NCBI GenBank assembly: GCA_029931535.1
Contig: JAQPZY010001490.1
Span: forward strand, 537,001-601,000
Reading direction: 5' to 3'
From: Margaritifera margaritifera
Taxonomy: Eukaryota; Mollusca; Bivalvia; Unionida; Margaritiferidae
Length of the DNA stretch: 64,000 nucleotides
Shown: positions 1 through 12,005 of the stretch, in pieces
Layout of the letters: each line of letters opens with the position of its first letter
How positions within the stretch are numbered: position 1 is the stretch's first letter
Program-made: the position numbers and the translations under genes
The notes under the pieces: model-generated
The model's database searches: none
What the model saw: the letters and a program-made list of their open reading frames with translations, nothing else
What the model was told of the DNA's origin: nothing

Positions 1-2166
1 CAATCTGACAATCCTACTGGTCCTGTCCGTAACAACGGGTCCTACATTTCATCATATATGAATACTGAATGTACTCAATTAATCAATAATATATGCGAGT
101 AGACATACATATCAGCCATTAGTAAGGTTATCTGTGTAATGAAATAAGGAAAAATAAAGACAAACACAAAATACGATATTTATATCATAGACAAAATTTA
201 TTAAATTTTATTGTCTCAGGATAACATGACCACTGATTATTGACCAGGGCAATGCTGCATGCTTCATGGATGATACAGATCCGTACATACCTAAGCAAGA
301 GGATGTGCATCAGAATCTGATGCTGCAATTGATGCCCAATCAAAATCGTAGTCAGAATGAGACTTAGTGTCCTCATCCATTGACTGGTCATCAATGACAG
401 CATCAACACTATCCACCGCCTCCAAGGATAGGACTAGGTGTCCAAAGTACAGCTGGCCATGAAACTCGGTCTGAGCAAAGATGAGTTCCAGAAGCGTATT
501 GCTGGAGCTGCAGCAGATGCATCCGCGTCAACAGAACAGTTAACATCATTGTCATAGCCTTCGTATGCATCCTATTTCTGTATTTGTCTTCATTTGCTAC
601 ATTTGAGAGAAGCCTCTCACAAACATGGCACTACTGACTGGTAGAATTAGATTGATCAAACTTTTGAGGCATCCAAATACTGCAACTTGTTGACGTTGGA
701 AATCGGAAATAGCATGTGTCATCAAACATTGCATAGACGCAGAAGAAAGCAAGGTTCCGTTCTACAGTTATTACATACTTCTGAAAGAGGGACAGGTACA
801 AGGTTAAGTTGCATGCATTTGCAAGAAGCACAATGGAGAGAATGTTGGCATATTTTCGTGCTACTTTCATGTACTGTAACTGACATTTCTTTATATGTTG
901 TATTAGGGAAACAACGCGCCGTCTAAAGCAGACAGCTGATGAAAATGACTGATCACATGTGCTCGAGACATGAACTTGAACTAGTCCAAAGTACATTACT
1001 TTTAGCCGTTATTAAAATAGGGCAAATGCATGTTTTCAGAGTAGACAATACTGACTTCTGAAAGTGCAATGAATGAAGTGCTTGGAGTGAAAATGACCAA
1101 GCAGAGCTAGCAGTCGTTAGATACATGTGCATCTGAAGTGAGGGCAAGCAGTAGACTGTATAACCCAAATTATACCCATTAACCATACACCAAAATAAAA
1201 TGAATTAAACGTTATTTCAACAATACCTAAGATATACATTTTGTTTTTAAATAACCAGGGTAAAGAGTGAGGAAACCATAGGAAAATCTTGTCCTTTAAC
1301 AATCAAGGTACAAAACTTTGGAGCGGAATCTTAACCGGAGTTGCAAGCGTATATTATACGCAGGCTATATGCGAGTTATTTTCCTTGTCATCTCACCCAC
1401 CTTGCTATGCTCTAGATTCTTAGTTTGTAATCAGAAATTATTAGTTGTTATTTGTTTTTCACCTGGTTTTTATTATTTCTTTTTTATATGATAAAATATA
1501 CAATTTGAACATTATATTTATTTCATATATCTAAAAATCCAACTAGCCAGACGGACTGGAAACTCGTTTTTTGCGCCAGTCCGCTGTGAAATTAGCTGGC
1601 ATCGAACAGACGGGCTGGCGGCAACTTCACACGCTGACTACTACTATTACCACTATTACTGCTACTAGTACTACTACTATTCCACTACTACTTCTGCTAA
1701 GAGTAATATGCTACTACGGTTGCTGCTGCTGCTATCAATTCTGCTACTTTTTTTCAAAGACAACTACTTCTATATGATAATAACAACTATAACAACTGCT
1801 ATCTTTACTGTCTCCGCTACCACCAATGACATAATTTCCTTTCTTGACTATTTTGTACTTTTTTATTTGTGCAAATATTCCACATGAACTTGACCTTTAG
1901 ATAGTATCTACCATTGTGTGTGTGTGTGTGTGTATGTGTGTGTGTGTGGGGGGGATGGGATTGATTGTACTGGCTGTATAATAAAGATAAGGACGGACAT
2001 TCGACATCTTTGCTTCCCTACGGTAGAGTTATACGTGGAGATAATTATCTCTGAAAGAGTGTTGTTTTCTCATTAAAATGAAATAAATCCAACAAAAAGT
2101 ATAATTGTACTTCCATTGACTAGCTCGTGTCATGCATTAAACAATTCAATACTTTTTCTGCTGTGC

Positions 2167-2198
<32 letters not shown>

Positions 2199-3420
2199 GC
2201 AACGTGTCACCGTGAAGTCCTTTACTCGTCTGAGAAAAGAGAAACGGGAACGGCAGTTTGCAGCAGGGAAGAGCATCGGTTGCCTCGTTGGCGCCTTATG
2301 GAATACGCCACTCAAATTTGTGAAAACCATGCACTAATTCTAGTTACTATTTTTGGTGAATTTTGTTAGATCAAGAGAGGAGGGCAGTTCTATACAGTGC
2401 TACAAATATTGATACCTGAGAACAATGTATCGTTTTCACGATGGCATAGCATTTTGCAATAAAAACCGATAATATTGTTCACTATATGACACAAGCTCTC
2501 AAAACAAAGTATGCTGGCTAGATTGGTTCCAGAAATAGTGAAATGCACAGTGTTAAGGATAATTATCTGCTGGTATAATTATACGGTCAGGATGACGGCT
2601 GTGTGTCCTTGTCTTTATTAGGCAAAAAAGAAAATATTTTAAAAAATAAAATAAAAATAATATGTTTGTTTCCTATTGCACTGGTTTTAAAATTAGCGTA
2701 GGCAGGTGTTTTTTTTAAACATTATATATAAATCAAATAATATTTCAAGCGCTTGAAAGTACTGGGCAAAACCGGCTCAATTAGATGCACAAATCAATTT
2801 CGGCAATGTGAATTTTTTGGGGGGAGGAGGCGGGTGGGGGGAGGTTAAAAGTGCTAGGGTCGGCAACGAGAAACAGGGACGGTTGGAAACACATTTGTTT
2901 TTTTTTGGGCCTTATATCGAGGGTACGAGCCAGAGAAGAAAAAATTAGACACTATATAACGTCACGTTCTTGTGAGTGCTACCTCTTGTTCTAAACAGAT
3001 CTGTTCATAGAATCATCACCCGTCAATAGATAACTCGGATTATTATAAATCTTTCTTCATTACAAATTTTTACATATTTTACCATTAAAAGCATTAGCAC
3101 CGACACAACGACAACCACACCACCACCAAAATAATGAATCATTAAAAAACAACAGCAACAATATCAACAAGTACTGCTATTACTACTTCTACTGCCGCTA
3201 CATGAAACTAGAACAGTGCTCAAGCTACTCGTCATTATCGTCGTCGTCGTCGTCATCATCATCATAGTCATCACCATCATCTCGTCATCATGATCAACAG
3301 ACAACGACAGCGACAAACAACAGGTAACAATTTCTATCTGTAAAAGCATTTTAACATTCTCATAATATATATAAACTAGTGACCTCAGTGATGAATGGTT
3401 GCATTATATGTTCTACATAC
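1..3420. other. No recognised gene; simple-sequence DNA, possible start of TNF-like gene C intron 1
   Basis: I recognise no exon here on either strand. Short open frames exist but none has a domain signature. It contains a (TG)n tract near 1916-1947, a poly-T run at about 2170-2198, and CGT/CAT-type trinucleotide runs near 3237-3290. Gene C exon 1 ends at 3421 on the minus strand, so this stretch should hold its first intron if the gene is intact. In genes A and B the later exons lie within about 3-4 kb of exon 1, but I could not find matching exons here. Confidence 0.5.
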
Positions 3421-3780
3421 CAAAGCAACTAGTTGGTCTAGATGTTTACTGCCACGGCCACAACACATTGTTGTGTTCCCCTCCGTTTTTTTGTCGAAAC
3501 CCTCTGAATTTTCTTGCACGTCGTCTGAATGGTGGTAAACATCCTCGCATGGAAGACACATATTTGGTTCCTGTTTCATGTAGATAGCTTCCCCACTCCT
3601 CTCATTTCGCCATGTGATCGTTACCGCCAGGATACTAGCTAATAGAATGATATTTACAACCAACATGACAGCAGCAGCAACCTTCCATCTTTTTTCTGAA
3701 GAGCTCTCTCGGTGGACGGTGCCATTTTTTAAAAAATCCTGACTTTCGTCGTTAGTATATTTCTCTTTCTCTTCACCCAT
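3421..3780 (-). CDS. TNF-like type II membrane ligand, first exon only (gene C)
   Basis: This 120-codon first exon encodes the N-terminal anchor of a TNF-superfamily-like ligand. The ATG is at 3780. Residues 1-33 are charged and presumably cytoplasmic. Residues 34-56 form one hydrophobic membrane segment. The extracellular start carries QEPNMCLPCED, with cysteines at 75 and 78, a Cys-Cys pair at 106-107, and an N-glycosylation motif NTT at 102-104. The exon ends in phase 0 at a consensus donor (G/GTATGT). Exon 1 of gene A has the same layout (QEPQSFCLQCEE, then CC) and the same phase; gene B is similar. On its own the exon has no receptor-binding domain, so the family call rests on these two paralogues. 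No downstream exon was recognised between 1 and 3384, so the rest lies outside the window, diverged beyond recognition, or was lost. Confidence 0.6.
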
Positions 3781-4965
3781 ATTCGAAAATATTTGTTCTG
3801 TTTAACAACTGTTTCGTATAGAAATAAACAAAAAAGACAAAATATTATGAAATCAAAATTGCAGCAAGGTCACAAACGCTGTAAGTAATTGAGAGCTCCG
3901 CGTTTAAAACGTATAATGTGTTGAATATGTTACGTTTACAAGTTCAGCGTAGTATCGACTGTGACTGAATATATCACACATTGCTCATAGATCAACAGTA
4001 GGTTATCTCCGGCGACAATCCGCAAGACACAAACAGTTTATACCATACGAAACACAGGACAAGAAACCATAGTCTTGGTTGCAGGATCTTATATATCCCC
4101 TCTTGTATGAAATACCTGGAATCGTGCCAAATGCTATGTCATTGAACTAGTTTCAGTGGGATTTACTTTCATTTCTATAAATAGATCTGCATATACAATT
4201 TCCAGGTAAACATGAGTATAGGCCAGGTGATCTCTTGATAATTTTGAAACGGCAGCCAGACCAGCTTGATAAACTAAGAGAAGTATAGTCGTAGTAAAGA
4301 CATAAATGAATAGATTACCTGTATTTCTTGTATGAATTTTCACGTCTTTCTTTTCAAACAATATCGCAAGGACGTATTTCGGATCTTTTGATATTACTCA
4401 CTTCCATAATAATATCATTTAAATTTTCAATAGGCTCACAAAGAGCAGCGTGTAATTATTAATCACAATGATGTTCAGTTTAAACAAATAATAAATCCAC
4501 AAACTGAGACAATCAGATTTGACACATGACCCTTTTGTCGGGAAATGTTTACTAACCTAAGCTAGCTATCGGTAAGAGTGTATTTCTCATGACCCAGATT
4601 TTCCGGCAGCCCTGTGATTGCTTTGTACGTTACTTACAGATACCATTTAACAGACCTTAATTTTGTGCTAGAAATAAGACTTCATGCATTTTTAAAATAT
4701 GGGTCAAGCTATAGAAAAAATAACCTGTAACACGCTGCTGTCGTACCCGCTTTGTAGACTTGAATTATGCCATATCGAGTAAAATGGATGCAACAACGAC
4801 GGGCGGGCGCATTATCTAATAGTAATACAGTATTGTAGAGTGTTATATTACTGTATCTTTGCATTCTATTCTGACCTATAAATGAGGTTCACAACATCAT
4901 TAGCTCTACTAGTCATAGACCAGAAGAACTCATGGGGTGATCTGTCGTACGTCCGTCCGTCAGCA
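3781..4965. other. Upstream region of gene C; no gene recognised
   Basis: No supported gene. An open frame on the minus strand at 4134-4361 encodes one hydrophobic stretch but lacks the cysteine motif and a clear splice donor, so it is not called. Promoter elements of gene C should lie just above 3780, but I see no diagnostic motif. Confidence 0.4.
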
Positions 4966-5345
4966 GAAGTTCGTTATCGCTACTCCTCCTAAACTACTTG
5001 GAGGAGTGCTTTGAACCTTTACACATGGTCTAGTTGGTCCTAAATGAACCCGGTCCTGCTCGGTCATCCAATATGGCCGCCACAGCGTCCATCTTGATAA
5101 CCTTGTTATCGCCGCTCCTTCTGAATGGATGGTCATATCAAAATGAGGTATTCACTAAAAGACTTCTTATGATGTCTAGTTGGTCATTACTGAAACTGGT
5201 GCCGATCTGATGTCCAATATGGCCGCCATGGCAGCCATCTTGAAAATCTTGTTATCTCTACTCCTCCTGAATCGAAGGATGTATCATCATGGGGTTTTCA
5301 CTGTTATCGCTGAAGAATATCAGAGGTGGTTTCAATGCTCGACAG
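4966..5345. repeat. Diverged tandem repeat, about 2-3 copies
   Basis: Two long stretches repeat the same order of phrases: 'ctactcctcct', 'tctagttggtc', then 'caatatggccgcca' and 'cagc..ccatcttga'. The first copy runs roughly 4973-5105 and the second 5108-5255, with a partial third after 5256. The copies differ by many substitutions, so the repeat is old. The layout resembles the array at 46.2 kb, but I cannot show they are related by eye. Confidence 0.6.
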
Positions 5346-6219
5346 TTAAAAGGAAGAAATGATCTTATCTTGTTTGGAGAGCGATGCCCTGGTCAGGTTA
5401 AGCTATCTGAAATCTGAATCGATTTTGATGCGTATGAACTGAATACACACATACACGCAAGAGGTGAAAAATATAGAAATTAAACTGAACTATAATTAAA
5501 AAAGCCATTTATCTGTTAGTAAATAATGCGAGCTACCTACTAGGACACTGTGCAAGATTGTCAGGGACCGTCCATTTAATTTTTTTTCTTCTTTTATTTG
5601 TTTATTTATTTTATTTTTTTTGGGGGGTGGGGGGTGGCGGGAAAGGTGCTGCTATGACTTGTTGACAACAAATTTTAGCCCCCAAATTGCTTGACAAATA
5701 TTTATTCCTCTGGTTTTTAGAAGGACACAAATATTATATACATATATAGATCGGTACATACATAAATATATACATACATATCCTGATATTTTAACATGCG
5801 AAAATATTAGACTTCCAATGTGCTGTTCAAATATATGCGTCTACAAGAGTTTTACCGACAGTTTTTAAAATGCAATATACTGGGTCTTCTCTTGAATTGC
5901 TACTATTTGCTGTGTGTATGATAAAACTATGAATACGATTCGAGTTGAGATAAACTTAGGTATGAGTGTGCGATTAGGAGCATCAGTGCGATGTGTTATG
6001 AAAAAAATTGTAATATGTATTTCCCCGTTTAAATGGCATAACACCATTTCCAAATGTTTTGTTTCGTGTGTGTATGTAAAAGAGAGAGACATAGCGAGAA
6101 AAAATTGTATGACAAATTGATTAGCATTGCTTAAATTTACACTCATCTTCTTAAACAAAAGCAATTAATATAATTATCACTCCATGCTCACAATTTCACA
6201 TTGTCTCCGTATTAAGTGT
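5346..6219. other. No gene recognised
   Basis: AT-rich sequence with a G-run (about 5622-5642) and short 'catatat' runs. The open frames here show no domain signature. Confidence 0.4.
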
Positions 6220-6424
6220 ACATTTCGACAGCAGGAGTTGCTGTAGCTCAGTGTGTAGAGCGTCGGACTAGCAATTGATGGTTCGTTGGTTCGATACCCG
6301 CCCAGACCAGCCCGGGTTGGCTACCTCAGTGTGTCCTTGGGAAGGGTATTTAACTCCCATCTCCTCGGCATGATATAGCTAATTTGTGTAGAAAGTACCG
6401 TTAAAACCAACAACATTTCGACAG
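6220..6424 (+). mobile_element. tRNA-derived SINE with 12-bp target-site duplication
   Basis: A pol III type promoter is visible: A-box-like 'tagctcagtgtgtagagcg' (6244-6262) and B-box 'ggttcgatacc' (6288-6298). The tRNA-like head is followed by a body containing 'tgtgtccttgggaagggta' and 'ctcctcggcatgatatagc', which recurs in the SINEs at 8.2 and 13.9 kb. The element is flanked by a perfect 12-bp direct repeat, 'acatttcgacag', at 6220-6231 and 6413-6424, as expected for LINE-mediated insertion. This is one of the best-supported mobile elements in the window. Confidence 0.88.
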
Positions 6425-7459
6425 TGATAGCGTGCAGTGAATATTAAATGGGAGAAAATAAAGAAATAGAATATTGCTAGGTGGAGTAGATGTCCTCCAG
6501 TATCTCTCTCACTTTCTCTTTAATACAGACCCACATGAAAAATATAGTAATCGGCTGATACCCTTACTTGGCTATGACTGCAAAATTAAACAATTGTGTT
6601 TGTTTAAGATCATATGAACAAGCCTGTACAAAATATTCTGGTTATCACAACTTTTGGCGCATGTCTATAGGCAGAGTCAATGGTTATATTTCATTTAGCT
6701 ACATGTACATAACCTAGTTAGGTACACGTGTAGCGTATTTATATCTTTCCTTGAAAGACAGAGGTCGCTTTTCGAAAAATAGTTTGTTCTATTTCACCAC
6801 GCTGTTACATTATACCTTCAAACATCAGAGCTGTTTATACTAGAACACATTTCACACAATGCTTGGGTAAACAAGCTAGGTATACTTCATGGAGATTAAG
6901 TTCAATATATGTGGATACATTTGTAAGTACTTATATACAAATGGAAATATAACCTAGTTAACATTTGTTTAATCACTTTTGAAAAGGGTAAGATAATGTG
7001 GTGAACTAACATTAAAGACAGAATTCTGGACAAAAAGCAAACTAATAATAATAATAATAATACTTTCAATTCTCACCACTTTTGTTGATAATGATGGAAC
7101 AGCTAGTGGTATAGAAGGAGTTGCTGATACTGCTATTACTTCTTAGATTTCCTATATTTTCTATTAAGATTTGCTTCATTTCTGTAATAAAATATTTGTA
7201 ATGATAGTATGTACCTGAATGCAAGTTTTATTTCATTTTTAAATGCACAAATAAAATATTGATATTTTTTATTCAAAGCAAATAAAAAATTTCTAACATG
7301 ATCGGTTTTGAGATGTATGTAATGCATGTACTAAGTAAAAAAGAAACATTCAAATGAATCCCTCTTGCGAAATATCATTTTGGGATTGAATACACTTGTG
7401 TAACACCATGCAAGTCATAACAGCTGTCAAAAGGTTGTGAAACACCTGCGCACATATGT
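6425..7459. other. No gene recognised
   Basis: AT-rich sequence with a short (AAT)n run near 7045-7061. No coding signature on either strand. Confidence 0.4.

Positions 7460-7554
<95 letters not shown>
7460..7554. repeat. Compound microsatellite (CA)n(TA)n
   Basis: A (CA)n tract passes directly into a long uninterrupted (TA)n tract. The open frames across it are translations of the repeat, not genes. Confidence 0.97.
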
Positions 7555-7555
<1 letters not shown>

Positions 7556-7824
7556 CCAGGTGACATATTTGTCGATCTGAAATTGGCAATTATCTGTACT
7601 CGTACTCAGAAGCTTTTGTTTGCCTTATTATGCATGGTTGTAAAGCAGCGACATACACCACACACTTTGATGTAGATACGGATCAATATTTGTAGATCAT
7701 CAATACTTCAACGCCATAGGTTAAGTTTGCCTTTATGTTGTTATTCCAGTAAGGACAAACACTGTATACCGTACTTGGATATATTGTTTGATCTAAATTA
7801 TATGACACCTATATTCCAACTCAG

Positions 7825-7892
7825 TATGTATGTATGTATGTATGTATGTATGTATGTATGTATGTATGTATGTATGTATGTATGTATGTATG
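7825..7892. repeat. (GTAT)n tetranucleotide microsatellite
   Basis: About 17 perfect copies of the tetranucleotide. Confidence 0.97.
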
Positions 7893-8020
7893 CAACCTTG
7901 CAATATTTCATCGTCCATTCGTTTTTTTTTTAATCTGCTTATTTAGACGCATTTTGATATTTGTCAAAAATAGTAGGTTAACCTTATGGATCAGCCATTT
8001 AGACTTTTGGCAAAATGAAT

Positions 8021-8160
8021 ATATCGTTTTGTCTAAAAAGTATAAACGTGTGTTTTGTCTAATAAGTATTAACGTGTGTTTTGTCTAATAAGTATAATCG
8101 TGTGTTTTGTCTAATAAGTATAACCGTGTGTTTTGTCTAATAAGTATAGACATGTGTTTT
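8021..8160. repeat. 26-bp minisatellite, about 5 copies
   Basis: The phrase 'cgtgtgttttgtctaataag' recurs at exactly 26-bp spacing (8047, 8073, 8099, 8125), with diverged edge copies. Identity between inner copies is high, which indicates recent expansion. Confidence 0.9.
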
Positions 8161-8202
8161 TACAAAGAAATATCTTAGTTTAATTGTTATTTGTTTGCAA
8201 AG

Positions 8203-8372
8203 GAGCCACGGATGCTCGGTGGTTAACGTGCCAAAATAGCGACCGAAAGGGTGCGGATTCGAATCATGCCATAAGATCAACACTGGTCAGCAACAGTGAT
8301 GTGTCTTTGGATAAGGCACTTTACTCCAACTGCCTCGGCACTAAATAAACCAGTTGTGTTGCTATAAAACAT
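8203..8372 (+). mobile_element. tRNA-derived SINE (second copy type)
   Basis: The head contains 'ctcggtggttaacgtgcc' (A-box-like) and 'ggattcgaatc' (B-box-like). The body carries 'tgtgtctttggataaggcac' and 'actgcctcggcac', the same conserved block found at 6232-6412 and 13860-14000. I do not see a clean target duplication. Confidence 0.72.
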
Positions 8373-10035
8373 CAAACCAAACCACATTGTATCTATTGGT
8401 AACAGTGATAAGCAAGAAGCTAAATAAATAATATACTTTGCTTTCTCACGACATGTTGGAAGTGCTACTTAGTTATGAAATATATGATATTGAAACAGTA
8501 CAAAAATATAGAATGCCATATATAACTTTCATCGCTTGTATATGAGGTTAGGAATACAGCATAAATCACTTGACTTGGCTTTCAATAAAATAAAAAAGTC
8601 AACTTTAGTTCATACTGAACTCATATTTATGTAAAGTCAATTTAATGTTAGTATCTCATTAATATGGCCAAAATAACCAACTGGATAGACCTAATATACT
8701 ATCTTATCTTAGTTTACACCATGCACAATGTGAGCTTCGTTCTTTTATATTTTTTATATATCAAAGTTTAGATGTTTTATGAAAGCGGGACCCAATCATT
8801 TTCTACCACTTTCACTTACCATCTCTCTATGTGTGTTCTCTGTTCTTTTCTCCCCCATCTCTACGATAATGCTTCATTTTTCACTCAGGTTAATCATATG
8901 TGCCGCTCAGTTGTACTTGTATTTTACAATGGAGAGGAATGTATATGTACTATAACCTTGTTTTATATTGGCTTGCAAAATATAATAATTTGTGGCAATG
9001 ATATATGTTTAAACCCAACCGCGCAAACGGCTGCTTGGTGGTATAGCTAAATTACTTCTATGCAGTACATGATCTGTACAATACATGAGTTTGTTCTTTG
9101 TTGTGTATTGCAGTGTATATATAAGCATAAATTGACACAGAAATAGTTTCCAGTCTTAAAAGTTACTTTATACATAATCTGCCATGTATTTATTATAAGT
9201 TGGATAACTTCCAGGTGGAGATAAAAACTAGCTATAGTCGCCTGTAAGATTATATGTTATTGTGATGTTTGAAAACGTCAAGCAATATCTCGACCCCATT
9301 TACCTGACGAAATCGGTCAACTTTAAAGGACAACCGTAGCGTCCTTCACCGAAACTTGTTATTGAGGTTATTTATTCAACATAGTTCACTTTTGCTGCGC
9401 ACAAATACCCGGCGGTTACTCTTAAATGTATTTTTGCAAAACAAAAAAAAGTTTGACTCTGATAAAAGCAATTGCTTGAATAAAAAGAAGTTGTATTGAA
9501 CGTTTTATTGAAAACTATTATTTGGAAAGGTAACTGTGCTTATTAAGGCTTGATATAAATGTTTGATAATACACTGCAAATATACGCATCGAACAATTAT
9601 TAGAATTGCGCCGAAGTAAGATGACAAAAGAAACTTTTTTAAATTTCATGCTTGCACACTGCTTGGTGAGAATTCAGGCGCATGATCTTTATTTTGGCTT
9701 GAAAACGGCCCTTTTAAAGCACTCGCATGGTGAAAATTGCATATTATGGTGAACTTGCTTGGGAAGTACCCCGGTTGTCATTTCATGCTGTTTTAGTCAG
9801 GGTCTGCTGCTGGTAACTCCAACAGGTGCTTAGTCATGGACCACTTTATTTGTGATTTACAAATCCACTTATGAATAGTTTACATAGGGTAACTTCAAAA
9901 AGATAATTAGATGCATGTATGAAAGGAATGGCATGGTCCGCTGCACCACACCTGCAGTATAATTGTATTCCCTTCTTTAGTCTCTTTATACTTTTCCTCC
10001 TTCTTAAGCGTAACTCAGTTAATGAGAGCTGAAAC
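8373..10035. other. No gene recognised
   Basis: AT-rich sequence without a convincing open frame, structured RNA or repeat that I can define. Confidence 0.4.
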
Positions 10036-10039
10036 AATA

Positions 10040-10445
10040 TAGATAGGTCACATAAAACAAATCATTTTACGAGCTATAGAACTAACCTATGTATGGTGAA
10101 ATATTACCTGCCGTATTTAAAAGAATGAATGTTGCTTATAGGCTTGACCGGGGGAAAACTAAGATAATTTATTTTTACCTCAGAAGAACCCTTCCGTTTG
10201 GGTAAATTGTATGAAACAGTAGGCGTGTACCTAAATTCGTTTTCATTTTATCGCTGTCGCCGAATGGGTACATCTGGATGTAAAAGGGAGATCTTACCGG
10301 CTCAGACTTTAATAACGGGCACCTACACGGTAATTTGTCTCAACAAAGAGTCGCTCAGCGTGTTTCGCGATCTTTCCAAGAAACTATAGTAATTTTACAA
10401 TCATTAACATTACGGTTTATGAGAATTGAATTAGTTGCCCCCGCC
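10040..10445. repeat. Diverged duplicated block, copy 1
   Basis: Matches 11555-12005 in the same orientation. Shared anchors in order: 'ggtcaca', 'gccgtatttaaaagaatgaatg' (last base varies), 'gtaaattg.atg..gtag', 'cgctg.cgc', 'gggcacctacacgg' versus 'gggcacctacaagag', and 'cattaacattacggt.tatg'. The second copy is longer by internal insertions. It is probably an old mobile element, but no terminal structure or coding capacity is clear. Confidence 0.65.
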
Positions 10446-11554
10446 TTAAATACACCCAATGGAAATGGAACCGGAAAAAAAAATGCCTATCTGCTTTCTC
10501 GTCCGTTTTAGTGGTCAGTTAGACTCAATTTAGTTCAGTGTTTATGAATAGATTGTCTGTATCGTAAGTTTAAGACACATAAACTTAAAGCACCAATCTT
10601 TAGTCACACTAGATTTTTAAAACAGGTGTCAGAGGATAGCATATTGAAATGCTTTGTAATGTAGTTTGTCATTGCCAAGTGCTATTATTAATGCTTGTTC
10701 AATACAAAAACAAAGAAAAGCTTTGTAATATATCGAACACATAAATATATTATTACCATTTCTCGACTTTGAAAAGTGGAGCTAGATGAATGCAATTAAA
10801 AAGGTTCAGGAGAACATACAGCCTTCAGAGTACTCTTTGTCTAAACTTATTGGATTATACCTACTTTGGTTAAATTGTGTACATCTACTGAGAAGAAAAA
10901 AAATAAAAAACACGCAACAAAAAAAAAAAAAAAAATTAAAACATTTTAAAAAAATGGATATATGTTAAGTTTGGTATCTTGCTCTTGCAACCAAAATTAA
11001 TTTAAAGTTACAATTAGTTTTACGTGTGGATCTCTGTCGGCTTCGTTTACAATCAAGCAAGTGGCTTCCAAGTTTTAATTCTCTTCGTGTAATCATTTGC
11101 TATACATGCCTCTATGAAGGATGGAAGACAAATGCTACGAATTTTTTTATAAGCACATTTAGTGACGTTGAGCAGATTTTAGCGGAAAAAAATCAATAAT
11201 CTCGAATATTGTTTGACGACCTTGAACCTCTGTAACGATCAGAGATTAACTCCTTTTATTAGAGTCCGTGTTGCAGTGTACGTCGTAATTCGTTTAGATT
11301 AGGAAATACAATACATATATACATAGGAACCAAAATGATTCTGTCTGTATGTACCGATACGTTTCAGGTGGGACATTTTATTTTCATGTAGAAAATTGTA
11401 TTAATTTATCATTACAACGGGTTCCATAATTATAACAAATGCATCTATATATGGAAAACGCTGATAGCGAGACAACTATGTTTTTGCAGAAGGTTTCCAG
11501 GGGCAATGCTGTTGGAAATGAGCAATTATTATGAAAGAAAAATTCTGATTTAAG
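10446..11554. other. No gene recognised
   Basis: AT-rich spacer between the two copies of a duplicated block; contains an A-rich run near 10890-10955. Confidence 0.4.
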
Positions 11555-12005
11555 GTCACAGATGACTAATTACTTCACGTGCTACGGAACCAGCCTATAT
11601 GTGACGGAATATTAAATACCGTATTTAAAAGAATGAATGTCGCTGACTGGCTAAAACTAATTACCAGACAAATTAAAGTATTTCTTTTTCAAGAGAAGCC
11701 TATGTAAGGCAAATTGCATGCAGTAGTAGATTTGAACCAAATATCATTTTAATTTGACCTCTGTCGCTGCACAGATACTACTGGATATGAACAGGGAGAC
11801 CTCACAGGGCCAGATTTAGATGCTGGGCACCTACAAGAGAATATTTCTCAAGAACGATCCGAGCAACATATCATTTTCATTGTTTCAAAAGTTTTCTCTT
11901 GGATAGATCATGCACGAGATGAAAGCGTGTGTTGTTGCTTTCCAACGAAAGTGCATTAATTTTGCAAAACATTAACATTACGGTCTATGGGGATTCAATT
12001 AGTTC
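11555..12005. repeat. Diverged duplicated block, copy 2
   Basis: Second copy of the block at 10040-10445, about 1.5 kb downstream and in direct orientation, sharing the 'ccgtatttaaaagaatgaat' and 'cattaacattacgg' anchors. Confidence 0.65.

Noticed and set aside
2988..3008. Possible 18-nt micro-exon for gene C (ATCTGTTTAGAACAAGAG)
   Set aside because: Weak acceptor tract and wrong phase pattern compared with exon 2 of genes A and B.
4134..4361. Small membrane protein-like open frame upstream of gene C
   Set aside because: One hydrophobic segment only; it lacks the cysteine module, a donor site in phase and any relative in the window.
6241..6312. Functional tRNA gene at 6.24 kb (and tRNA-like heads at 8.2, 13.9, 48.2 and 62.9 kb)
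   Set aside because: A- and B-box-like signals are present but the sequences do not fold as full cloverleafs and continue into SINE bodies.
7350..7589. Open frames of Ile-Tyr repeats over (TA)n tracts here and at 14.2, 18.7, 20.4, 37.9, 40.2 and 54.9 kb
   Set aside because: They are translations of microsatellites, open on both strands and in several frames.
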